Assembly: GCA_013396655.1 (NCBI GenBank)
Contig: WBMV01002648.1
Span: forward strand, 13,411 to 77,410
Source: Campylorhamphus procurvoides
Taxonomy: Eukaryota; Chordata; Aves; Passeriformes; Dendrocolaptidae
Reading direction: 5' to 3'
DNA: 64,000 nt
Shown here: one piece after another, positions 40,322-53,732 of the stretch
Layout of the letters: every line of letters begins with the position of its first letter
How positions within the stretch are numbered: position 1 is the stretch's first letter
Notes under the pieces: generated by a model
Told to the model about the DNA's origin: nothing
Seen by the model: only the letters and a program-made list of their open reading frames with translations
Databases searched by the model: none
Position numbers and translations under genes: made by a program

Positions 40322-43216
40322 CATCTACTCAACTAAGAAATCAATTGAGTAATGATTGAAAATAATTTTCTTAATTCTACAAATATCAGTGGTACAATAA
40401 ATTTCTGCTGAGGTAAAGTTTTTACAAATGTTATTACTGAGCAGCACTTTAGGATAATTTGCAGTCTCATTACATGGCAACCTCTGAGAAATACCGCAGA
40501 TGTTAATGATTCTTGCTTTCTATCAAAAATTCCTCTTTATAATGTAATGACTCAAACAAAGGGCTGAAGGAACCATTGAGGTTTTACTCCTATGTTTTCC
40601 TAAGTGAGCTCCTCCCATGCCCTTTCATGACTGGTGTCCAGACTTTATCTTTTCATCTTTATTTCAAAGACTTTTTTTTTCTTTTCATATCCCAAGAAAA
40701 ATTTATGGAACCTAAGAAAAGTGTGAGTGGATCTCCAGGTTCAAGATTTATACCATGTCTCGTGCTTATCTTGTAAGGGAGCCAAGTTTGCTTTTATGCT
40801 CATTTCTCACAAAAGAATCAGATCCTAACATTGTTTCACATAACAGATAGTGAGATCATGGCCCAGAAGTAGTTCTTAATGTTTAAATGTGATTGTAGAA
40901 CTTGACAATTTAATATAATTGTTGAACTATTAAATATTGGCTTTTAAGATTAAAGTCCAGGATGCGAATGCTATCTATTCAATTCCTCTGAAATAATTCT
41001 TGTCATAACACAGCTGTGATCTTTGCAAAGAAGTAAGAGAGTGATTATATTTCATGGTGACTTTTAAGGCATTTCAGGGAAAGATCACAATGAACAGAAC
41101 AAAAGTCATGGAAATATTATAGCCCTGGTGAAATATCTGTCCTCATCTCTACTATCACATTTTAAACAATATTGACTTTGCACAAATGCTGTTCTAATAT
41201 GCCCTTTTTGTCTCCAGTCTTTCCTCTCAGCTGAGTGTTCTTTACATATGATTGGAAATGCACTCTGTTGATGCTCACAGACCTGCTTTACTATTTTCAT
41301 TTAAAAAAAAAATCAAACAAACCCCAAAAGCTGTAGTGACCTCTGCTATTTCTGTAGTACATTGTGACTTTCATGTTGTATTTTACAAACTTTTACAGAT
41401 AAAAACTCATGATTAACACATTCTTTCAGAAAAAATAAGCTTCATGTTTGCTTGGCAATACTTTATTTTCCAGGGTATACAGAGAAATATTTTACAGACT
41501 GTGAGTAGTCCAATATCCAAATCTGACTTAATGCCTCTCTATATTTAGAAGAATTGTTTCTGGATTTTCAAAGAACTGTAGATTTGTTGTAAGCCATTCT
41601 GAAATCATATGCAAGTGAAAGTAAGCATAAGATCATAGTATTTAGGGGAAAAAAAAGGATAACAAAAACGTGATGAAGGAGAATTTGATTGTGTTTTTTG
41701 AAAACTTGGATAAATCTGAATGGCTTTAACTCCATGGTAATTGTTACTAAAGGAAGATTTAAAGATATGAAAAAAATATTAATTAGTAATATTAACATAT
41801 ATTTTTGTGGAGTAGTTCTGACAGCATGTTTCTCAGAGTTTCTATGGAAGCACTCTGTCATGGGCATTGATACTCTGTCCTACCTACTATTGTGTTCATT
41901 TACATTGTTTGAAAAACAATGAAAAATAACAGAAATTATAGTTTCATATTTGAAAAATGCTTGTTAAAATTATCCAGGAACAGGATAGAACTACTGTAGC
42001 TGCATTTTAGGACATGTGTGAGCTAACTGCTGTCTTGTTATTTCAGCTTCAGGACAAAACTGTTACAGGATGGATCAGGAGTGAGTCTGACTGCTCCCAT
42101 CCTGTCTCTTGTTTTTGTGCAATTCTTCAGACCTCTACAATCTTTGACTTTTTTTGATCACTGATGTTGCAGACATCTTTTGCATGCAAGACTCCCACTG
42201 GAATTGTTCTGTTCCTTGGTTCAGACAAAATCTTTTGTTGAATTACGTTTCCTGTGCCATAAGTCTTTTTTTGCAAGGTAGCATAAGATTTATTACAAAT
42301 TTTTCATGCATAGTATAAAAGGCACAGACTCTTACTGTGTGTACCAATATAACAAATCATTTCTGTCAGAAAAAGCATGTATTCTGGCAACCTTTTTTAA
42401 AAAAAAACCCAGCTGTTCTTTATCTTTTATCCCCTCTGCATCCCATCTCCCTGTCCTGATCCTCTTCGCCCTCTCTGAGCAATATACATGCTGGGGATCT
42501 GTATACATCACTGTGCATATGCAGTAATATTGAGGGCACAACTGAGCCCCACATGTCCTCTGTTCATGTCCACATAGTTTATTCTTAAGGGGGGAACAGA
42601 CAGCAAGGAGAATGAAGTCATGACTGAAAACCATGCGCGAAGGAGAACTTTTTAGATAAAAATAGGGAAGTCTGCTGGGAAAATTTGGGGAAATAGGAGG
42701 CAGCAACCTGCAAGGCTGTAGATTCTTTCAAATAAGGTAAAAACTGTCTTGTAATGATGCTTCAGGGGGACAGAATAAGCAGCTTTTCTTTCTCTCTCTA
42801 AAATTTATTACAGACTACTACCCCAGTCATCTCCCTTTCTCCTTTCCAGCGGAAATATTTCATCTTCGTTTTACTTTGTATCTGCTTTGTGGATATCAGT
42901 TTTAATGCCTTTTGGGATTTTGTATTTCTAGAGGAATAAATGAATTCTAGAGAAATTATTAATCGTTAGGAGAACGCAAGATAAGAGTCATGGCATGAAG
43001 TTGAGAGAGATGGCATGAACATCTAGAAGTCCTAGGGACGCATGATGAGTAAAAGTCTGAGCAAAATCTTTCCATTTTGGTTTTTGTGCATGTTTAGCCT
43101 GTCTTTAAACATACTTCAGTACCATCAAACTGATAACTGTGACATTAGTGGACTACATGCAGAAAGTAGTTTTACATAAAGTAGATTTTGTGCTTACTTC
43201 TGTGCTTGTTTTTCAG

Positions 43217-43318
43217 CATGTCATTTGCACTGGATTGTGGTGTAAGGTGGAAAGTGAGAAGGAATGCAAAACTAAACTAGATCCCCCAATGGATGGAACA
43301 GACTGTGACACTGGAAAG
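43217..43318 (+). CDS. ADAMTS19: ADAMTS19 exon 4: disintegrin-like domain
   Basis: 102 nt, exactly 34 codons, phase 0 at both ends. The acceptor is tgtttttcag and the donor gtatgc. It starts HVICTGLWC and ends DGTDCDTGK. The cysteines in ICTGLWC, KECKTK and TDCDTG, and the run KLDPPMDGT, are typical of the second half of the ADAMTS disintegrin-like domain. Being symmetric (phase 0-0), this exon could be skipped without a frameshift, but that would delete disulphide-forming cysteines. Confidence 0.95.
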
Positions 43319-46228
43319 GTATGCTTCTGGTGGAAAAGCAGTATCAATTACGCTAAACATTAATAGTTAAGGAAACAAGCAGCATAGATCTTTGCTCTTA
43401 CTTACAAGTTCCTACTTACCTCAATTATCATAAAATAAGCTATGTATAGTTGAATGTATTATGTGTTATATAATATAGATATAAGAAAAAAACATTTTCC
43501 TAAAACCAGTGAAATAATAATTAAAAAAAAGCTGAAATCACAGGCACTTTAATGTTTACACTGTTTTATTTCAAATTCTTTCTCATTTTGTGTCCTATTG
43601 ATGAATGGAATGCCATTGTTGCACTTCTGACTGTAAACAGCAACATAATCTTTTAAAGATACAGAGTTCTCAGCTATGATTTAAGATTTAGAAATAGTTT
43701 CATTGAAGAAATTGATACAGATTTGTGTTAAAAATTTCCAGGATAGGTTTTATAGAGAAATATTTATAATGGTAATGCATGCAAAAGAGTGACAAATGTC
43801 ATCAAAAGTATGCCATCACAGACAAATTAAATGATTACCCAAAGTCAGTTGCATTAAATGTCCTTCAAGAGCTTTCCAGTTTGAATAATCTATGTTATCT
43901 CTGTATATATCTGTAAATAAATATAAATAATCTCAAGTAGGTAACAGAGCAGGAGCATGCATATATCTTGGGATTTTTATGATGCTGTACTGACAGCACT
44001 CTTCCACAGGAGTGATTTGCCCTTTGTGTCATACTACATTCACCAGGACTGTCATCATTCTCCTAAAATCAAATCAATGAACAAAGACAAAATGTTCATG
44101 CTAATTTTTCATGCTAAAGGAAAACCAGGCTGTATTTATGTTCATATCTCTAAAATAAGGACAGTTGCTTAGATATTTTAATTCAGATAAAGTGTGTAGT
44201 TGAAACTCTCTGAAAGTAATACATGGACATTAAGGGACAAGGCTTTTGTTGATGTCACATTTTACACATTAAGACTGGTATCCAATAAGAACAGCACCTC
44301 TTACGGAGACTTCCCAGAATTTTTTGTAGTGAAATCATCACCACTGTGAACTGGGCACCCAAAATTATTGTGTGCTTTGCATATTAATGGTGTGGAAAAG
44401 GTGATAGTAGCAACTTACTGCATAGGACTCATTCTGATATTACACTTGTGAGAACATTGTGATAAGGTGTTCTGGGAAGGTCCAGTGAGGAATGTAACAC
44501 CATTCTCTTTTTTGGAGAGCTTAGCTAGTAGGGAGTAAGTAGTAAGATTAAGACAAAATACTGGTTCTAATTAGAACAGCTCATTGAACTTTGTGCCAGG
44601 TTACAGAGGTACCTTATTTATGTATAGCAGTAAAAAGGTAAGCAGACATCACTGAAATGTCTCAGAGGATGAGAAGAAATTATTATTCTTTACTTTTTTA
44701 TCTGTCCAAGATGAGTTTCAGGATGCACAAATCACTGGCTTTGGTCTTTTTTAGTGATATTGTGGAGATGAAGTATTGTTCTCTTATGCTCCTCTTGGGA
44801 TCTTAGAAAATTATGGAAATGTCACAGCCTGTCCAATTTGGTTGTTTTTAAGTCAAGGATTTATAAGCATTCCTCTGCATACAGCAGATGCTATCTCTAG
44901 AGAAAAGTCCATATTATATCTTAAGGAATATCTTTACATAAATATGAGCATTTTTGGCCTGAAACATCCCAAGAGCATTACAAAGTTTGTAATTTATGGT
45001 TGTAAATCTAATATAATAATGGAGCCATCCTACATGAATACTGTTCAAAAGTGGTATAATTATACCATTATTGCAGTGCCATGATTTAAGAGAGAAAATT
45101 AAGATCAATGGATCAGTGCAGACCAGTCTGAAACTGTAGGTGGAGTTTAAGATTACCAGATAAAGATTTACCACAGAGACTACAAGTTACAGAAGTGTAT
45201 TCTGTATTCTAGTGGCATGTTTTGTTTTGCTAAAAATATAAGACTTCTTTGTGAACTTTATTCACTGATAACAGTAATTCACCAGTAGTTCAGAGTACAA
45301 AGAGAAATGGGTTAAATTACTGATATTAATGACATCAAGTGTTCATTGTCTATTTGTAGCCTTATTACTTCTCAATTGCTGAATCATAGAATTCTTAAGG
45401 TTGGAAAATACCTCTGTTTCTTAATCTGTGGGACAGATATCAACTGGTACAAACTGATAAAGTATTAGATTCTACAGAATTTATTATGCTTTATACTAGA
45501 TATGGACATAGGCTACAGGGCGTAACAGTGGTTATAATTGGGTATAATTGGATAGTTTTTGAGTGAGAAGTTCCAGTTGTCCTGGGAAATGATATATACA
45601 TGCAAGATTATTGAGTTGATTATTAGTATTTGAATAAATGACAGAAGTTTTCTTGGTTTTCTCAACACCAGCTTTTTGAGGCTCTCAGTTTCTCTTCGAA
45701 TACACGTTGTGAATAAAATCTCATTTTCTCTATTACTTTTAATATATCTTTCAATTGAAATTGTCACTGAATAATCAGAGAACTGCAATGCTGAAAGAAA
45801 GAAGTCCAGAAAACAGCCCTGGACACTGTGCTGTGATCATCTGTACAGTTCAGCTGGAGAATGATCCCTGCAATAGATTGGGGCTGGACCCAAAAATGCT
45901 TTCCTAGGCAGTGCCCAGTCTCAAATTAAGAGGACTGCATAGTCTGGGAACCATTTGTAGGAGGTATTTTTTATTGGGAATGAACTTGTGTTTGAGGGAT
46001 TGCACCTGTTCCTTGGCCACTGAACCAGAGAAAGATCTCTGGCTGTTGTGTTTACTAGGATGGAAAAAAAAAATAGCTGCGGGGAAGACTAGGCAAAAGC
46101 ATATCTGACTCATATGAAAAACTATGTATTGAACAAAGAGTTTGTTTTGCTTCCCATATGCTTGTGGACCAGTGAATTGTTTTTCATGTGCCTTGATTTA
46201 TTTACCTAAGAGCTGAATTTTCACCTAG
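43319..46228. other. Intron between exons 4 and 5 (2910 nt)
   Basis: It contains a short CR1 tail remnant at about 45380-45425. Otherwise it is AT-rich intron with no further exon recognised. Confidence 0.85.
45380..45425 (-). mobile_element. CR1 3' terminus remnant
   Basis: The + strand reads gaatcatagaattcttaagg followed by ttggaaaatacctctg, which resembles the last 45 bp of a CR1 tail in reverse complement. The match stops there, so it is either a very short 5'-truncated insertion or a heavily decayed one. Confidence 0.6.
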
Positions 46229-46359
46229 TGGTGTAAGGCTGGAGAGTGTATCAATCGGACCTCTTTTGCGGAGCATATGGAGGGGGAATGGAGCGCATGG
46301 AGCACTTGTAGCCGTACTTGCAACACTGGAATCAGCAGTCGACAACGGAAATGCCCTGG
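46229..46359 (+). CDS. ADAMTS19: ADAMTS19 exon 5: end of disintegrin-like domain and start of TSP1 repeat 1
   Basis: 131 nt, entered in phase 0 and left after two bases of a Gly codon. Acceptor tttcacctag, donor gtaaaa. It encodes 43 complete codons. WCKAGEC closes the disintegrin-like domain. [12 protein letters not shown] opens the first thrombospondin type 1 repeat: the spaced tryptophans are the usual C-mannosylation sites and CSRTC carries the threonine that is O-fucosylated in TSP1 repeats. The residue after CSRTC is Asn where most repeats have Gly. An N-glycosylation sequon, N-R-T, lies in the linker (ECINRTSF). The exon ends with SRQRKCP. Confidence 0.95.
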
Positions 46360-47886
46360 GTAAAAGCAAGTTCATGTTTTCATTGCTGTCCATCAGAATT
46401 TCTGAACAAAATTTACATGAGTACAAAAATCCGTTAAGATATAGTTGTCCTATGTGTAAGCAATTCGTTTTTATGAATACTGAAAAACATTTAGGAGAAT
46501 AGGTATTTTAGGGTTTTTATTGCATGGCAACACTCTTTTCATCTTTCTGCTTCTGTCAAAAGCTTAGATATTATTAGCAGAAAAGAATTTCTTGTTAAAT
46601 TTCACCTAAGGAAGCAACAGAAACTTAAAGTCATGCTTTGTGACTTGCAGAAAGTCAGTGTGTAATTTTATTTTTCCAGTTCTTTTACTGGGGAAAATTG
46701 ACTTCTGTCTCATCTGGAGAGCCAAGGAATTGCAACTATTACAAGGAGATCTTTCTACCAGTTTCACCGATGTTTAGATAGACTACCTGAAAACAGCATT
46801 TTGATTCTATATCTTGTGAAAATAAAAACCTTCTACCATTGGGGATAAAAGGATTTTTACTTTTAACTTGAATGAAGTTTGTTTCACTGTATCTCAAGGG
46901 TCAGCTAAAAGGTGCTTTCCTTTTTAATTACTTAGTACCATCTCTCTTTTTGTGGATCATTTACACACCAAATGAAAAAGAATAAATAGGGATAGGAGTG
47001 GGAACAGAGTAGGCCTGACTAATGAAGGTAAGTATAGAGGAGATTAAAACAGAGTGAAATAGAGTCAAGTCAATGGTTTAGGAAAAAACAAGGGTTGAAA
47101 ATGAAGGAAGACAGAAGACTATAACAGATCTGGGAGGAAATATGATAGTAGGAAAGATGGGGATTAAAAAAAAAATTTGCATAAAGAATTTTGAGGAAAA
47201 GTTGGATGTGGCTATACAAAAGCATGGTAGTTTAACAGACAGCTTAGATATGCAGAATGTTTTCATATTTCATGGCATGTAAACACTACTTTCAGCTTAT
47301 ACCTATTTCTAGAATTTACGAATATCTTAATTTTACTTTCATTAATTAATTTTTCCAGGCAAGGTTCCAAATACTTAGTTCCAGTTTCTGCACTTCACTC
47401 TTCTTTTGCATATATTCATTAGGACCTACAAGCAAAAATTAAGTGACCAAAAAGAAACAAAGCATTTTTCTCAACTTTGCAACGCCCCACGTATTTTAAA
47501 GGAGAGGTAGCAAACCTGCAGATTTTATTTCCTTTCAGTAGCACATTTGGCTCAGTCCAGGCCGAGAAAAATCATCTCAATGATATCAACACTACAGTTG
47601 AGGTTCTCATTACTGAACACTCTTACTAGTCCTAGTGCTTCTTTGTGGCCAAGTGTCGATTATGGTTTAACACCCCTCATGCTTTACATGTAATTTGACT
47701 GGTACCAAGAGAAGACAAACATGTTTTGTTCTGTGGCTTTGGTTTTTTTATGGGTGATTTTTTGATATGTGTCAACAAAAAATCTGCTGTTTAAATTGAA
47801 TTCATGTCTAGCATAAATAGACTGTGCTGTAAGTTGAACAAAACATTGCCAACAGTAAAGGGTTGTATTTATGCCTTCTTTTCTAG
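46360..47886. other. Intron between exons 5 and 6 (1527 nt)
   Basis: It ends in a pyrimidine-rich acceptor (cttcttttctag). No mobile element or RNA gene was recognised. Confidence 0.85.
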
Positions 47887-48056
47887 TTCAGGCCTTGAAG
47901 GAGAGTGTCATGGGCCCACAATGCAGTATAGGGTATGTGAAAATCCTTCTTGTCCTGCTGGTGTGCCTGCTTTCAGGGACTGGCAGTGCCAGGCTTTCAG
48001 TGTCAGATCTTCATATCAGAAGCATGTGCACCAGTGGCAAGCTGTCATTGATGATG
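47887..48056 (+). CDS. ADAMTS19: ADAMTS19 exon 6: rest of TSP1 repeat 1 and start of cysteine-rich domain
   Basis: 170 nt, entered with one base completing a Gly codon and left after one base of a Glu codon. The acceptor is cttttctag and the donor gtaagt. It encodes 56 complete codons. ECHGP, YRVCENPSCPAG hold the last cysteines of TSP1 repeat 1. FRDWQCQAF then opens the cysteine-rich domain; the F-R-x-x-Q-C motif is the standard boundary marker in ADAMTS proteins. The segment after it (SYQKHVHQWQAV) is the variable linker seen in ADAMTS17/19. Confidence 0.95.
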
Positions 48057-51003
48057 GTAAGTATAAACCATCTCCCAAGTTCTTATCATGTGCTTATGTA
48101 GCTTATAGCTTGTTGATGTTCTTGATTAAGAAAGATATAAAAACTTAAGTAAACAAAGAAAATGAAGCTAAATATTTTTGCTAAATAATTTGAATTTCAT
48201 GGACAAGGCCTACTGGTATTTTCATATGCCCTGGAATCTTTTGTCTTTTATTCCTATTTGTCCTTCTTAATATGTAATGACTACATTTGAATGAAAATTC
48301 AGTATCACTTCTGTTTAATTGGAAATTTAGTGTGAAATGACTCAGAAAAGCAGTTTTCTAAACTGCTACATCATCAAGCATGCATATAGTGGTAATTTTT
48401 TTATCTACAAAGTCAAAAAGACAATGCAGATACTGTGAGCTTCTGTTTTTGGAGAGAGCACTTGTAGCTTAATACTGTCAGTATTTCATATATTTCTGTG
48501 TTTGATTTTGGCAGAAATCCGTATATAATATACATTGCAATCTTACATAAGATTTCTATAAATCCTAACAGCTACTGAATGCAAAATCCTGTCATACTGT
48601 GTGTTTCAGTGCAACAGACTTGCTTAGATACTATATCATTAGGATAATGCTCAAGTGGGAATATGGTAAAGTCAAATTGATAGTATCTGCAATAATAGTG
48701 TTGGTGTAAAGCATCAGTGGCTAGAGGACAAATTTCTTCTTGCTAGAAATGTGAACAGTAGTTGGCATTCCACTGACTTTAAATTTATTTAAATTAAACA
48801 AACAACCCACAACAAAAATGCATGTTATGAAAACAATTTTATAAATTAGCAAAAGCATAGCAACTCTTAATAAAGATAACCGTGGAATGACACAGGAGTA
48901 CTTTAAGTATATGTTACCAAATTTTAAGTAGTTCTTTACTGTCGTTTATTTTGAACTCTTGAAACAAATTATCAGAAACCATAAGAAAGTGTAGATTTGA
49001 AGAAAACTATTTTGCTGTCTATATACTTGAATATATGCCTAGCTAAAAAAGGTGGGGTTTTTTTTCTAAACCGTTTCTCAAAGTGCCAAAGTGAAAACTT
49101 GTGAAGCTATTTTCATTAGGCTTGTATGTTAGCTCATTTCATAATAAGAAGCACTCTCCTCAGCTTATGTATAGGTACTTATTGAGCCAATTAATTTTGG
49201 TTTGTTTTACTAGATTTCATTTTAGCACCAAACACAGGATTTATATCCTAAGGGGTCTAAAGGTTTAAGTCTGACTGAATAATTTGATTTTATTTGGATG
49301 AAAAATCTTGACCCTGTTCTCTATTAAGGAGGATGGATGGTTGCTTTAATCTTTGTTGTGAATGATACTGTTGTTTTGAGGTGCCCCTTAGGAGAAACAT
49401 AAGTGGATACAGCCAGAGAGTTCCAGTATTCAAGTGTCCAGTGTTCCCAAATCCTTAATTGTTTGCTCTCTTAGCCTTTAGTGGATACAGACTGTGCATC
49501 ATATCCAAAATAGTTGCTGTATTTGAATGAGGTCTCCCATAGTCTGTTGAAGTTGTCCAATGTTGTTAATTTGCTGTCTCTTTTAGTTCAATGTCTTTAA
49601 AATAATGTTTAGGTAATTAATCTTGTATTTCTTTAAAAATGCTGATACATACTTAGAACCCCCAGGGAACTTTGAGGTTACTATTTAAGGAGTACAACAG
49701 GAATGAGGAGGGCACAAATACCGGCAGCTTCTTAGCTGGAGATGGCTTGTGTCTGAGTAGCTTCAGTGTTGGCAGAAGAGATCACGTCTGTTTGCACTGG
49801 TCCTCTAGTGATACCCAGAGGTATCGCTACCGTATAGTAAATTAAATGTGCCCAGACCAGTCTCTGATGTGTAAATCAGCTGGAACAAAAGTACTCTGTA
49901 CTTTTCTAGTTTTTTGCATGCTAAACCTGCTTTTTTGAAAACAGTCCTTTACAGATGGCAATTTCCAGTCTAGACTGAGGTAGTGTTAGTTAGCACATGC
50001 AAAAAATGTGGTGTAGACTGTTTTACAGTTCAGCTGTGTAGACAGTAGAATTCCAGTGCCCATGAATGTTTCCTGGAACTGTTTAATTTACTAATAAAAA
50101 TGCACTCCAGGAATCTAGAAGTGAGTATGAAGTCAGAGTGGCATAGATTGTGTCCAAGTTGAAATCAGTTTCAGATTCAGGATTGACTTTATCCATTCAA
50201 AAATCTGCAACAGTTTTAGGAACAAGTTCTGAGTCAGTACATTTGTGAACAAAGATATGAGAAAATCATAAAATTTTGTACTCAGTTGACTACTGAGAAG
50301 AGATTTAGTTTATTTTATTTGCTGTTACTTTCACAGTGGTGAAACAAACTTCATTGTTTATAAATTATGACCATTAGGAATATATGAATACATAGGATAT
50401 TACTACATTTTTATTCTGTTTCAAAATTAGAAATTATTTGCAGAATATTTTAGGAATTTAATAGAAAATTGCTTGAACTTGGTAAAGATGTTAGAAAGTA
50501 TGTTTCTGAGTTTTTTTGTGTATTTGTAGTTTTTTAATGTGGATTTGTCTTTTTTTTTTTTCCCAGTGTCTCAGTTACTTCATTATTTTCTCTTTGACCT
50601 GCATAGTTAGGAAATCTGGAAAGTGTTAAGTTTCTTTTTTAACCAATATTTATGATCTGCCAAAAATATAAGAGAATGAAAGTATAGATTATGACCAAAA
50701 GATTCCAACAGCTGTAATGTGTATTTTCTTAATTGCAACAATGAACATGACATGAGTACTGTGTAGGCCAAGTTTATGGCAACACTGTTCTCTAGGAAGA
50801 AAAAAGCCTCGAGTTTTTTAAACAGCTGAGAAATGGATCAAAATCTTTCTGTTTTCACTCTAAGGTAACTTTTTATACTGATGTAGAATCATTCTACACA
50901 GATAAGCAAATATCAGTTTTAACAATAACGTTGATGATAATTCTGTATTTCTGAAGTGAACTTTTACCAGTTTTGTGTGTTTTTCTACCAACTGCCACTA
51001 CAG
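48057..51003. other. Intron between exons 6 and 7 (2947 nt)
   Basis: AT-rich intron ending in the acceptor ctgccactacag. A run of T lies near 50552-50563. No mobile element or RNA gene was recognised. Confidence 0.85.
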
Positions 51004-51131
51004 AAAAACCTTGTGCCTTATTCTGTTCACCGGCTGGAAAGGATCAGCCCATTCTTCTAACGGAAAAAGTGATGGATGGGACTTCTTGTGGCCAGCATGG
51101 TCTAGATGTCTGTGCAGATGGTAGATGCCAG
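51004..51131 (+). CDS. ADAMTS19: ADAMTS19 exon 7: cysteine-rich domain
   Basis: 128 nt, entered with two bases completing a Glu codon and left in phase 0. The acceptor is ccactacag and the donor gtacga. It encodes 42 complete codons. PCALFCSPAGK, DGTSCG and DVCADGRCQ give the five cysteines expected in this segment of the ADAMTS cysteine-rich domain, and DGT.C followed by a C-x-x-G-x-C element is a family signature. This domain and the spacer generally mediate matrix and substrate binding. Confidence 0.95.
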
Positions 51132-53000
51132 GTACGAATTACTTGTTTCAAACTTAGGTATACAGGCACAGGTATGCAAGAGCATGTATTTGTTACACAT
51201 GCATGTTATTTCTCTGATAGCAAGTTGCAATTTGCATGACCAAGACTGAATGCCTCTTTTTGTATCATATTAAAATATTTCAAACTAATTTCACTCAGTG
51301 AAGGAGCAGAAGGTTTGGTTTGGGGAATGCGTATCTATGGTGATAAGGTGCTTATAACAAACTGCTGCAGAGTGGATAATTAGTGTAACTGATTCCATTT
51401 TGTAAGGGAAAAGCTTTCAAGAGGTTAGGAAATTTTGCCATCAGGTGTACGTCCATATATATAATTCTGTCTTTTTCAACAGCTCAGAATTTTACATCTA
51501 AGTAAACAAGAATGAATTTGCAGAATAACAGATAATTGCAGATGAATGCTTATGCTATTCCTGAACTTAAGACTTGATTTGGTTCATAAAAGTTCTTCTG
51601 TCACTTTTATAGTACCTCATATGGAAACTCTTCTGCATAAAAATCCCCCAGGATTCGGTTGTTTGTGTGCTTCTCATTGAACACACTGAATTCAGTAGAA
51701 AATTCAGCCTTTGACACAGGAACAATATTACTAGACACTGTCATAACTTCACCAAATTAAGTTATAGGTGCATATACACACAAAGAAGTATCCTTTCTCA
51801 GGTGCCTGAGTGTGTACAAAAAAAATACACTCAATTACTTCTCTGAGTTGGGGTACTAGTTCACCATGCAAATATTACGTTTAACTGCAAAGATGATATA
51901 TAGCCCACTTTTCCTGAAAAAGTATCCTTTTTTATCATTCTCTTTTCAGAACTCACTGATATAGACAAGAAAGAAACCCCTGAACTAAACTCACCTCACT
52001 AAGATTGAGTTGACTTCTTAGCATATCAGAGTTCAGAGAGATAGATGCTAATCAGATTTGTGGACTACAGTTGTAGAGTAAGATACTTATATCTTATAGA
52101 TGTGCCTCTTTGAAAACGCAGCTCTCTGAATACTTATACTATAATCAGTGTTTTGAAATCTGTGTTGCTTTTTTAGGTAAAACTCTAATAAAAATCCCAT
52201 GCATAAAGTAAAATCACAATCCTAGTATGCTTAGAAGTGAATGGCTTCTTAGTAGACCATGGTTTCTGTTCTTAAAAAATACTGTGTTTTCTTTATAATT
52301 TAGTTTTTATCTTCATTATTTATCAAATAGTCTTGAAGTATAATTGGTTTTATCAAATATGTTTGTACAGTGCAGAAGATTACCCTGTGATAACTGCTAG
52401 GCTTTAAAAGGCTTTTAAAAGGCTCTTATGTCTTGTCACGCCAGCATATGGTGTTTCATTGCTTTTGTAGAGCCAGAACTGATATTAATTCACAGAAATG
52501 TGTTTAATATAGTAATGTGGAGATGCTGGAGTAAACTTAATTGGTTTTAAATTGAATGCTTTTTATCAAAGCACAAACACCATTTATATGTACATATTCT
52601 AAATGTGTTCATGCTCTATTGAGCATTTTAACATTCTGGATGTGGCAAAGGACTTCCCATATTTTGAGAAGAGAGAGGTGGAGACACATTGCAGTCACTT
52701 AGCACAAGGGCCTATGGGGTGTAGCTTGCACAGTGGCTGTGAAATGCCACAGATCCCATCAGGTGGTGGAAATACAGTTACGTTTCTCTTGGGCAGCAGG
52801 TGTAGAGTGGTAGAGTTTGCTAACCATATAGGAAGAGTGAATGCAACAATCTCCATAAAATCACAGGAAAGTTTACTATGGGAGGAATCTCTGGACATGA
52901 GCAGGGCTAGATCATCTTGCAAAAGAGATGCCTGATGCTAAAGGCAGCTTTATGAAAAACATGGCCTGTGTATCAATAACTTTAATTTCTTTTCCCACAG
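51132..53000. other. Intron between exons 7 and 8 (1869 nt)
   Basis: It ends in a strong acceptor (tttcttttcccacag). A 110-codon + strand frame (52603-52935) lies just before the acceptor; I see no family resemblance in it and treat it as chance. No mobile element was recognised. Confidence 0.85.
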
Positions 53001-53121
53001 AAATTTGGCTGTGATGGCATATTAGGATCTCTGGCTCGTGAAGATCATTGTGGTGTATGCAATGGTAATGGAAAGTCATGCAAAGTTATTAAAGGTGATT
53101 TTAACCATACCAGAGGAGCAG
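53001..53121 (+). CDS. ADAMTS19: ADAMTS19 exon 8: end of cysteine-rich domain
   Basis: 121 nt, entered in phase 0 and left after one base of a Gly codon. The acceptor is cttttcccacag and the donor gtaagc. It encodes 40 complete codons. [10 protein letters not shown] and [13 protein letters not shown] are the diagnostic close of the ADAMTS cysteine-rich domain. The DFNHTRG segment carries an N-glycosylation sequon (N-H-T), which I recall as shared with human ADAMTS19, and leads into the spacer domain. Confidence 0.96.
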
Positions 53122-53688
53122 GTAAGCCTACTTATTTCAAATACTCAGGAAACCAATAGCTTGTTGATTACCTTGAGCATTGGGAAATTAAAAAAAAGCT
53201 GTATTTCTTAAAATGATGCAGTTTCTCACAAGAACTTCAGATCAGGCTTTTCTAAGATGATAAGACATTTAAGATAAGAATGCTTGAGTATTTTAAAATT
53301 TTTCCAAAATTATTGCACATTATTTCAATTACAAAATCAAGGAAATACCTTCCATTGAGACACACTAGTTCATAGAAGACCCTGATTTTTAAGAAATGTG
53401 AGAAATAAAATTTATATTTTTAGCAAAGAAATGAACAGTAAATGCCTGTAGTGTTTACATTCATTTAGTATTCTTCAAAATAAGTACCCAAATTATGATC
53501 TGTTACCTAGAGTAATGTTATTAAATGAAGCCAGGCAGTGAGAGATCATAAAGCCAAATGTGTGAAAAGATCTAATATCTCTTCATTATTTATTGTTTTA
53601 TACCAATAATAACATATCATAAAAAGCAAATAGATTTTCTGATGCAGAATGAACATAAGATTTCCAAATAGTTGTGTGATTTGTATTT

Positions 53689-53732
53689 TGAATGAGAAAA
53701 ACTGACTGGCTGAATGAGAAGAACTGACTGGC
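53689..53732. repeat. 22-bp tandem duplication, two copies with one mismatch
   Basis: Unit 1 (53689-53710) begins tgaatgagaa and ends actgactggc. Unit 2 (53711-53732) follows immediately and differs by a single A to G change. The high identity suggests a recent duplication, so copy number may vary between individuals. Confidence 0.85.

Larger units (their letters stand above)
37162..43216. other. Intron between exons 3 and 4 (6055 nt)
   Basis: No exon or RNA gene was found. It contains a 10-bp tandem duplication (39392-39411) and an A run leading into a (TA)n microsatellite (40295-40321). The remainder is AT-rich with no identified mobile element. Confidence 0.85.

Noticed and set aside
52603..52935. 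110-codon + strand frame as an extra ADAMTS19 exon or separate gene
   Set aside because: Exons 7 and 8 join in phase without it, and the translation shows no known domain. Its length is within chance expectation for a 64-kb window.
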